12,772 nt of DNA, from positions 1 through 12,772 of the forward strand of contig JBEAOO010000107.1 of assembly GCA_041164825.1 (NCBI GenBank), in the 5' to 3' direction. Within the stretch, counting starts at the first letter, position 1, and every line of letters starts with the position of its first letter. The notes below the pieces were generated by a model. That model had not been told where the DNA came from and searched no databases. It saw only the letters and a program-made list of their open reading frames with translations. A program made the position numbers and the translations under genes. Origin of the DNA: JBEAOO01 sp041164825. Its GTDB lineage: Bacteria > Pseudomonadota > Gammaproteobacteria > Burkholderiales > Burkholderiaceae_C. Shown here piece after piece: positions 7,901 through 12,772 of this stretch.

Positions 7901-10900
7901 CGTGGACAACAGCGCCAGCAGCTTCGCCGCAGGCCAATCGCTCACCCTCAAAACCACCACGAGCCTCACCAACAGCAGCGGTGGGCGCGTGGTGGGCGGC
8001 GGCGCTGTGTCGCTGCAGGCCGGCAGCACCTTCAACAATTCGCAAGGGGGCGAAGTCGTGGCGACCGACGGTTTGAGCGTCACTGCGCAGACCATCAACA
8101 ACAGCACAGGCACGATGTCCGCTGGCGGCAGCGTGGCACTCGACGCCACCACGGCGCTGAACAACCGAGACGGCCGCGTGGCAGCCACCGGCGACCTCAG
8201 CGTTCGCAGCCCGCAACTTGACAATACCCGCGGCCTGCTGCGCAGCGGTGAGGCCGTGGCGCTGAGCGTGGCGAATGTGGTCAACAGCGATACCCGCGGC
8301 ACCGACCAGGGCATCGAAGGGCGCCAGGTGCAGATCGACGCCAGCACCCTCAACAACGGCCAGGGTGCGCTGCGCGCCTTGGACGACATCACCGCTCGCG
8401 TCAGCACCAGCGTCAATAACCAACTCGGCCTCATCCACGCCGGCCGTACCCTCAGCCTGCGCGATCCCGCGGCCGATACCAGCGCCGTGCGCCCACTCAG
8501 CGTGGCCAACGACGGTGGCCTGCTGCTGGCTGACCAGCAACTCACCGTGGTCGCCGGCGCCCTCACGGGCGGCGGCCAAGTGCTGTCCCGGGGCGATCTC
8601 GGGCTCGATCTGAGCGGTGTTTTTGAGCTGCCGGCCCTGGGTGAGATCACCGCCAACCGCAACGCCACGCTGACACTGGGAAGCATGTTCTTCAACGATG
8701 GCCTGGTGCAAGCCGGCGCGGCGCTGAAGGTGACCGCCGCCTTGCTCACTAACAACGCCGTGGGGCAGTTGCGCGCCCCTGATCTGCAACTCCGCTCCAG
8801 CGGCAGAATCGACAACCAAGGCCTCGTCGACGGCCAAGACGTGCGCCTCGATGCCCGCAGCGTCAACAACCTCGCAGCTGGCCGCGTCTACGGCGACCAA
8901 GTCAGCATCGCCGCCCAAGGCCTGCGCAACGACAGCGGCGCCGTCATCGGCGCGCGAGACACGCTCGACATTGGCGTGCCCCAAGTCAACAACGCCGCAG
9001 GTGCCGCCCTGTACAGCGAAGGCACCTTGAGCATTGGGGGGGCGCTCAACGCCCAGCGTGGCGCCATCGGCAGCGCCACCCAGATCGCCAATCGCGGCCT
9101 GATCGACGCCTACGACACCCGCCTTAACGTGGATGTGCTCACCAACCGCGGCACCGGTCGCATCTATGGTGACTCGCTCAGCATCGCTGCTACCAGCGTG
9201 CTCAACGACACCGAGACCTCAGCCAGCGTGCGCACCGATCCCGTCATCGCCGCCCGCAACCAACTCAAGCTGGCCGCGCAACACCTCACCAACCGCGACG
9301 GTGCCTTGATCTTCAGCGAGGGCGATGCCGCCATCGGCGGTGCGCTCGATGCCAACGGCAAGGTGACCGGCCCAGCCGCCGGCATCGACAACCTCAGTGC
9401 CACCATCGAGAGCTTGGGACAACTCACGCTCAACACCGGCCAGCTCAACAACCTCAACGCCCACTTCACCGCCACCCAGGCCGTGGTGAGCGGGCCCACC
9501 GTCACCAAACTCATCCAGCCCGCTGGTACCACCACGCCACTGCCCGTGGAGAGCCTGGTGTGGGAGGCCTGGTCGTCCGCTGGCCGCTACCGCTTCAACA
9601 CCAACCCTGCGGCCGACGCACCCGTGGTGCTGGGCGCCACGCCCATTCCACGCGTGGGCGCACTCAGCTGCACCACGCTGGGCGGCGCGTCGGTGTGCAC
9701 CCGCCCGGTGGGCGCCAACTACCCCGCCGACCACGAGGCTTGGGGCCACTTCGGCATCACCGCTCCGGCCGCCGAGCCCAGCCTGCCCCAGCTGGTGCAG
9801 CCGCTGGCGCCCAACAGCAGCGGCGCCGCAGCTTGCGATGCGGGCGCGGGGCACGATGCCTCAGCCTGCAGCAGTTACCAAGCGGCCTTGGCCCAGTACC
9901 AAACTGCCCGCCCAGCGTACGACGCCGCCATGGCGCAGTTCCAAGCTCAGCACGACGCCTGGGCGGCGGCCACCGAGCCGCTCTATGCCCAACTGGGGGC
10001 AGCCATCCTCAGCTACAACGGGGCCTATGCGAGCCGTGTGATCGAGGCCTGGACCGAAACCCAAACCACCCGCACCGTCACACAAACCCAGGTCACACAG
10101 TCTGAGCCGGCTTACCTCTTGTCAGGCGGCGACATGACCCTGCTGGGCGCCGCGCTGGTGAACGACAAGAGCGTCATCCAAGCCGGCGGCACCCTCACTG
10201 GCGACCTGAGCAATCTGAACAACATCAGTGCCGGCCAGGGCGTGCGCATCGAAAACACCAGCGGCACCGAAGCCAGCACCTGGACCCACTCCAGCCGGCG
10301 CGGCTTCTTTGGCAGCGGCCGCCGTGTGTGGTCGCGCGACTGGTCGGCCGCCACGGCCTACACCCTGCCCAACGAGACCGCCACCTTCGATCTGTCGCTG
10401 CAAGCCCAAGGCGCTGCGGGCGGCCTGATCTCAGGCACCGTGAGCAGCGGCACGGCCAGCGCGGCCCAGGGCAACGCCGCCGCCACCCAAACCGCGCGTG
10501 CGCCCGTCACGCTGGCGGCCAACCTGCCGGGCCTGCAAATCCGCACCCAGGCCCCCAACACCCGCCTGCCCACCAGCGGCCTGTACGTCATCAACCCCGA
10601 CCCGAACGCCAACTACCTCGTCGAGACCGACCCCGCCTTCAGCGGCGGCACGCCTGTGGTGCCGACCCCGGCACCTGCACCTGCACCCGCACCCGCACCC
10701 GCACCCGCACCCGCACCCGCACCTGCGCCTGCGCCTGCACCAGCACCAGCACCTGCGCCTGCACCAGCACCAGCACCAGCACCAGCACCAGCACCCGCAC
10801 CAGCACCAGCACCAGCACCAGCACCAGCACCCGCACCAGCACCCGCACCTGCACCTGCACCTGCACCTGCACCTGCACCTGCACCTGCACCTGCACCTGC

Positions 10901-12772
10901 ACCTGCACCTGCACCTGCACCTGCGCCGGCGGTCACACCTGCAGTCACACCCGCCGTCGTCGACTACGAATCCCTGCTGCGCGAGCTCAACCCCGACGGC
11001 ATCCACAAGCGCCTGGGTGACGCCGCCTACGAGCAAAAGCTCATCCGCGAGCAAATCACCGCGCTCACCGGTCAGCGGCGTTTGGAGGGCTACACCACCG
11101 ACCTGCAGCAATACCAAGCGCTCATGAGCAGCGGCGCCACCTATGCGCAAGCGCAGCAACTCACCCCCGGCATCGCGCTCACCGCCCAGCAAGTGGCCGC
11201 CCTCACCAGTGACATCGTCTGGCTCGTGGAGCAAGACATCACCCTGGTCAGCGGTGCCCGCACCCGCGTGCTCGTGCCGCAGGTGTACGCCGTGGTGCGC
11301 CCGGGTGATGTGGACGGCACCGGCACCTTGCTCAGCGCCGCCACGGTCGACATCAATGCCAGCGGCAACATCCGCAACACCGCCACCATCGCCGGGCGGC
11401 AGCTCGTCAACGTCAGCGGGCAAGACCTGCAAAACCTCGGAGGGCGCATCAGCGCCAATGTGGTGGACCTCCACGCGCAAAACAGCATGACCCTCGGCGG
11501 CGGTTTGGTACAAGCCCAGGACCTGCTGAGCGCCGTGGCAGAGGGCAACCTGGAGGTGGGCGCGAGCAGCGCGTCCAGCGGATGGCGGGGTATCGCCTCG
11601 GCGCTGGGGGAGGCAAGCGCCAGCCAGCCCCAGCCCCGCTTGGCCGGTCTCTACGTCAGCAGCGACACCGGCCAACTGCACCTGGGTGCCGGGCAAAACC
11701 TCGTGCTGCGAGAAGCGCAGATCAACAGCGCCGGCGATGCTTCACTCAGCGCAGGCCAGAACATCGCCGTGTTGAGCAGCCACTTAGATGCCGAGGGCAG
11801 CCTCGACCTCAACGCGGGCGGCAACATCAATTTGCTGCGCGACGTCAACCGATCGCTCGACGCCTGGGGGCGCGCCAAGCGCCCCGCCGTGGTAGGCGAA
11901 GCCAGCGAGCTCGAAGCACAAACCCTGTCCCTCACCGCCGGTGGCGACATCACCCTGCAGCAAGCCCAACTCACCGCACCCATCACCACCCCCATCAGCG
12001 CGCCGCTCGCCCGCGCGCTGCAAGCCCTGGGCTTGCCACTGCCGGGCGAAATCCGCATCGAAGCCGGCCACAACATCGACCTGCAAGCCGCCCGCATCGG
12101 CGCCGATGGCAACGTCTTGCTCAGCGCCGGCCGCGATCTCACGGCCACCGACATCGACCTGCAAACCGATCAACGCGCCAGCCTCATCGCCATGGGCACG
12201 GTGCAAGTCGGCAGCAGCCAAACCAAGACGACCACCGTGGCCGGCGGCGTCACCACCCAGCGCCTGGTGAGCACCGACAAGAGCAACATCGACGCCACCC
12301 ACGGCATCACCATCTACGGCGGTGAGCAGGTGCAGCTCACCGCCACCGACCTCAGCGCCGCAGAGGGCAAAGCCTCCATCCGCTCGGCCGGCGCCGTGCT
12401 GCTCGATGCCAACACCGACACCGAGCAACGAAACTGGACCACCACCAGCACCAGCCGCAGTTGGTGGGGCAAAAAGAAAGTCACCACCACCCAGCACGAA
12501 ACCCAAACCAGCAGCGCCGTGGCCACCGCTGTGCAGGCGCTGGAGGTTGAGGTGCTGGGCCACGACGTACTGACGCTGGGCAGCCTCTTCAAAGGCCAAG
12601 ACGGCGTGCGTGTGGAAGGCCTGGGCGTGACCCGGCTCTACTCCGCAGAAGACACCCAGCGCAGCCAAACCCAGAGCCAAACCAAGTCCAGCTTCCTGGG
12701 CATTGGCATCGGCAAGAGCAACAGCACCGACATCCAGCTCAAGACACAAAGCCTGGCCTCGCAGCTGATCTC
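4749..12772 (+). CDS. Giant TpsA exoprotein, CdiA/filamentous-haemagglutinin-like, 3'-truncated
   Basis: This is the secreted partner of TpsB. The frame is open from ATG 4749 to the window end, giving 2674 full codons with no stop found on reading. Domains in order are: extended signal peptide (1-74); TPS secretion domain (about 75-320); FHA-1-type beta-helix repeats (about 320-1595); a Cys-containing, partly helical segment (about 1598-1785); a SGGDMTLL...IQAGG stretch followed by a YP-like module (about 1792-2190) interrupted by (Pro-Ala)44 at 1974-2061; then FHA-2-type repeats to the window end. The SWWGKKK and KSSFLGIGIG segments are typical of the FHA-2 part. This order matches CdiA contact-dependent inhibition effectors and some large adhesins. 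The tpsB-tpsA order matches E. coli cdiBA. Mature protein contains only four cysteines, all clustered (1641-1707). The C-terminus, which would carry a VENN-type boundary and toxin, is not in the window, so a toxin role is not established. Alternative: an FHA-like adhesin. Confidence 0.93.
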   Translation, partial: MNKHCFRIVFNARRGQLMAVAEITAAAGQGAPGERRAAAQSAGCALNTALGPLAHGVMLALGLMLPAASGVAWAQVVADPSAAAALRPTVLQTANGLPQVNIQTPNAAGLSRNAYSQFDVTQRGLIVNNSRSGAATVLAGQVAANPWLATGSARVILNEVNSSAPSQLKGYIEVAGAKADLIIANPSGIVANGAGFINAGRATLSTGTPVFNGAALSGWQVSQGGIVIDGLGLDASLTDATDILARAIAINAGLWANDLRAVAGPSLVPVDPLAGPVTAALGTGPVPNLALDVSQLGGMYAGRIHLIGTEQGLGVRNAGVIGATAGDVIIQSNGWLSNSGSLQSSGHSALQVAGPLLNSGVVYAGGLLGAESGERISNTGVMAAQSDVELSAPSISSALNSVLAAGVKADGSLGNQGALTLNASDAVQASGQLLAAGLLSVQGSSISLASSQVSAQSAQLIATAGDVSTAGATLTVPGALDLRAATLHNEGGSLNAGALRLQLGELRNAGGALVQTGSAPTTLSLSATDAVLDNTGGLIASNGVNLSLSAPTVLNTDGQILHAGSGTLAVAANTLSDQRGQITSLGTVDLQATTVDHRQATTSGQQLAVRAQQLDNSGGVLDGQLGLALNVVTELINTDGVMQSQAGAISLASENFANGNGTVLAASAVSIDLSSLLLPWGGLFTNAGSVYAAGALSVSGGTVLNEGILAAQGDVSITGDLESGGQSVIAAGVMPDGSLGAVARDLTLTSTGDHLFASGQIVATGTLRMSSNRSLSLDGSHTSARDIVLDAPWAVLTGDMGARRKYYGLSVDGFVLTDAPDLITPDDGFGRTRLVHAQGPATITATGTYRVNTRTLRNEGGSTTAQAMELTLGNLANPLGQLIHTGDGAFTLRLPSGLEEQGFLNNTDGLIVNQGAGLMTLEVPEIWGNRGVIAAAQNLSLDVGWLDNAESQIAAKQLNIHADHLSNRAGVILQTGSDPAQVRISDALNNSQGRIASNGELAVHAGVLHNRGGQLQVTGGQALRVDVDGTLYNLEKGLIAASGELSVVAQAVDNSASSFAAGQSLTLKTTTSLTNSSGGRVVGGGAVSLQAGSTFNNSQGGEVVATDGLSVTAQTINNSTGTMSAGGSVALDATTALNNRDGRVAATGDLSVRSPQLDNTRGLLRSGEAVALSVANVVNSDTRGTDQGIEGRQVQIDASTLNNGQGALRALDDITARVSTSVNNQLGLIHAGRTLSLRDPAADTSAVRPLSVANDGGLLLADQQLTVVAGALTGGGQVLSRGDLGLDLSGVFELPALGEITANRNATLTLGSMFFNDGLVQAGAALKVTAALLTNNAVGQLRAPDLQLRSSGRIDNQGLVDGQDVRLDARSVNNLAAGRVYGDQVSIAAQGLRNDSGAVIGARDTLDIGVPQVNNAAGAALYSEGTLSIGGALNAQRGAIGSATQIANRGLIDAYDTRLNVDVLTNRGTGRIYGDSLSIAATSVLNDTETSASVRTDPVIAARNQLKLAAQHLTNRDGALIFSEGDAAIGGALDANGKVTGPAAGIDNLSATIESLGQLTLNTGQLNNLNAHFTATQAVVSGPTVTKLIQPAGTTTPLPVESLVWEAWSSAGRYRFNTNPAADAPVVLGATPIPRVGALSCTTLGGASVCTRPVGANYPADHEAWGHFGITAPAAEPSLPQLVQPLAPNSSGAAACDAGAGHDASACSSYQAALAQYQTARPAYDAAMAQFQAQHDAWAAATEPLYAQLGAAILSYNGAYASRVIEAWTETQTTRTVTQTQVTQSEPAYLLSGGDMTLLGAALVNDKSVIQAGGTLTGDLSNLNNISAGQGVRIENTSGTEASTWTHSSRRGFFGSGRRVWSRDWSAATAYTLPNETATFDLSLQAQGAAGGLISGTVSSGTASAAQGNAAATQTARAPVTLAANLPGLQIRTQAPNTRLPTSGLYVINPDPNANYLVETDPAFSGGTPVVPTPAPAPAPAPAPAPAPAPAPAPAPAPAPAPAPAPAPAPAPAPAPAPAPAPAPAPAPAPAPAPAPAPAPAPAPAPAPAPAPAPAPAPAPAVTPAVTPAVVDYESLLRELNPDGIHKRLGDAAYEQKLIREQITALTGQRRLEGYTTDLQQYQALMSSGATYAQAQQLTPGIALTAQQVAALTSDIVWLVEQDITLVSGARTRVLVPQVYAVVRPGDVDGTGTLLSAATVDINASGNIRNTATIAGRQLVNVSGQDLQNLGGRISANVVDLHAQNSMTLGGGLVQAQDLLSAVAEGNLEVGASSASSGWRGIASALGEASASQPQPRLAGLYVSSDTGQLHLGAGQNLVLREAQINSAGDASLSAGQNIAVLSSHLDAEGSLDLNAGGNINLLRDVNRSLDAWGRAKRPAVVGEASELEAQTLSLTAGGDITLQQAQLTAPITTPISAPLARALQALGLPLPGEIRIEAGHNIDLQAARIGADGNVLLSAGRDLTATDIDLQTDQRASLIAMGTVQVGSSQTKTTTVAGGVTTQRLVSTDKSNIDATHGITIYGGEQVQLTATDLSAAEGKASIRSAGAVLLDANTDTEQRNWTTTSTSRSWWGKKKVTTTQHETQTSSAVATAVQALEVEVLGHDVLTLGSLFKGQDGVRVEGLGVTRLYSAEDTQRSQTQSQTKSSFLGIGIGKSNSTDIQLKTQSLASQLI
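4971..5710 (+). other. TPS secretion domain of TpsA
   Basis: Residues from about 75 to 320 form the N-terminal domain recognised by the POTRA domains of TpsB and thought to nucleate the beta-helix outside the cell. Landmarks are PQVNIQTPNAAGLSRN (from 98), RGLIVNNS, ILNEVNSS (N158, E159), LKGYIEVAG, ADLIIANPSGI (NPSGI at 185-189) and GFINAGRATLSTG. The usual NPNGI tetrad reads NPSGI here. The 3' boundary is approximate. Confidence 0.85.
5710..9530 (+). repeat. FHA-1-type beta-helix repeat region of TpsA
   Basis: About 1270 residues of degenerate repeats of roughly 20-25 residues follow the pattern 'L.N..G.i.a...l.l.a..l.N'. Examples are LHNEGGSLNAGALRLQLGEL, LDNTGGLIASNGVNL, FNNSQGGEVVATDGLSV, and the near-duplicates GRVYGDQVSIAAQ and GRIYGDSLSIAA (near 8881 and 9150). 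Such repeats fold as a right-handed beta-helix rod that projects from the cell. The last part (about 9260-9500: LTNRDGALIFSEGDAAIGGALD ... NLSATIESLG, as separate segments) resembles the end of the FHA-1 region in CdiA-type proteins. No cysteine occurs in this region. Confidence 0.8.
5949..7570 (+). repeat. Two diverged copies of a ~330-residue super-repeat in TpsA
   Basis: Copy A begins at 5949 (SVLAAGVKADGSLG) and copy B at 6927 (SVIAAGVMPDGSLG), an offset of 978 bp. Later anchors still pair: HNEGGS (6210) with RNEGGS (7317), LVQTG (6285) with LIHTG (7392), and LDNTGGLI (6342) with LNNTDGLI (7458). The offset rises from 978 to 1107 bp between the first two anchors, so copy B holds about 43 extra residues. 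Similarity is at protein level; the DNA has diverged, so this is an old duplication. Confidence 0.6.
9540..10100 (+). other. Cys-containing and helical segment of TpsA, candidate receptor-binding region
   Basis: Residues 1598-1784 break the beta-helix repeat pattern. The first half is rich in Pro, Trp and Gly and holds two close cysteine pairs, C1641/C1650 (CX8C) and C1696/C1707 (CX10C). The second half (about 1708-1783) is Ala/Gln/Tyr-rich, heptad-like and probably helical (YQAALAQYQTARPAYDAAMA and on), ending in Thr/Gln-rich sequence. In CdiA the receptor-binding domain lies between FHA-1 and YP, which is where this sits. That is positional inference; the sequence is not recognised. Confidence 0.5.
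10122..11310 (+). other. YP-like module of TpsA, interrupted by a Pro-Ala run
   Basis: From residue 1792 (SGGDMTLLGAALVNDKSVIQ) the sequence follows the conserved post-receptor-domain block of CdiA-type proteins. It includes LYVINPDPNANYLVETDPAF (1950s-1964), DYESLLRELNPDG, KRLGDAAYEQKLIREQITAL (from 2087), then LTPGIALTAQQVAALTSDIVW and RVLVPQVYAVV. In relatives YLVETDPxF runs into SDYML and KRLGDxxYEQKL within a few tens of residues; here a (Pro-Ala)44 tract separates them. In E. coli CdiA the YP region holds the exoprotein in a half-exported state. Confidence 0.7.
10668..10931 (+). repeat. Hexanucleotide tract encoding (Pro-Ala)44
   Basis: There are 264 bp and 88 codons of strict Pro-Ala alternation (P1974-A2061), with no other residue. 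Blocks in order are: a mixed start; (CCCGCA)6 at 10686-10721; mixed CCT/GCG units; two exact tandem copies of a 36-bp block (CCAGCA)5CCCGCA at 10764-10799 and 10800-10835; CCAGCA CCCGCA; then 12 perfect CCTGCA units at 10848-10919. Alanine is GCA in 39 of 44 positions, whereas the surrounding gene mostly uses GCC or GCG, pointing to growth by replication slippage. Units of 6 bp keep the frame whatever the copy number. It is followed by the degenerate VTPAVTPAVV. Confidence 0.97.
11310..12772 (+). repeat. FHA-2-type repeat region of TpsA, cut by window end
   Basis: After the YP-like module, beta-helix repeats resume (NIRNTATIAGRQLVNVSG, LNAGGNINLLRD, LSLTAGGDITLQQAQL, IRIEAGHNIDLQAARIGAD). From about 12150 they take the FHA-2 form with Thr/Ser-Lys rich loops: SSQTKTTTVAGG, TTTSTSRSWWGKKKVTTTQ (W2572), then LEVEVLGHDVLTLGS and SQTKSSFLGIGIGKSNS. 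In CdiA this region stays periplasmic until target contact and is followed by a pretoxin domain and the toxin. The window ends inside it. Confidence 0.8.

Noticed and set aside
4329..8984. Very long minus-strand open frames (784 and 759 codons) opposite tpsA
   Set aside because: They are mirror shadows of a GC-rich, stop-poor repetitive gene. Their translations are low-complexity, have no recognisable family, and lie under an intact TpsA frame with clear motifs.
10668..10931. CRISPR array
   Set aside because: The repeats are contiguous hexamers without unique spacers and encode Pro-Ala in frame.
10613..10948. Open frames giving poly(Gly-Ala), poly(Val-Gln), poly(Thr-Cys) and poly(His-Leu/Pro)-like proteins
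   Set aside because: All six frames stay open across a hexanucleotide repeat. Only the Pro-Ala frame joins conserved TpsA sequence on both sides.

Overview
The window is GC-rich with dense coding on the plus strand only. Gene content and protein style suggest a beta-proteobacterium of the order Burkholderiales, probably Comamonadaceae-like. That assignment is inferred from the dxs-folE2 pair and the flavour of the proteins; no rRNA or other marker is present to confirm it.

Layout. Positions 1-1499 hold the 3' part of dxs (1-deoxy-D-xylulose-5-phosphate synthase), cut by the window start. A 179-bp gap with a small inverted repeat leads to folE2 (1679-2470, type IB GTP cyclohydrolase). Next is a 377-bp non-coding interval (2471-2847). 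It carries two adjacent terminator-like hairpins, a 12-bp palindrome with helically spaced TGCAC motifs, and a pair of 11-bp direct repeats 30 bp apart. From 2848 to the window end lies a two-partner secretion locus: tpsB (2848-4686, outer-membrane transporter of the ShlB/FhaC/CdiB class), a 62-bp gap with a tandem heptamer, then a giant tpsA (4749 to beyond 12772, at least 2674 codons, open in frame throughout and cut by the window end).

TpsA has the layout of CdiA-type contact-dependent inhibition effectors and related giant adhesins. In order it shows an extended signal peptide, a TPS secretion domain, a long FHA-1-like beta-helix repeat region, a Cys-containing and helical segment in the position of a receptor-binding domain, a conserved YP-like module (YLVETDP ... 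KRLGD..YEQKL), and FHA-2-type repeats. The deciding part, a C-terminal toxin and a following immunity gene, lies outside the window. 'CdiA-like' is therefore an architectural statement and not a demonstrated function.

The most unusual feature is an uninterrupted run of 44 Pro-Ala dipeptides (10668-10931), encoded by degenerate hexanucleotide repeats that include 12 perfect CCTGCA copies. It sits inside the YP-like module, between two halves that are normally close together. Because the repeat unit is 6 bp, copy-number changes would lengthen or shorten this linker without shifting the frame.
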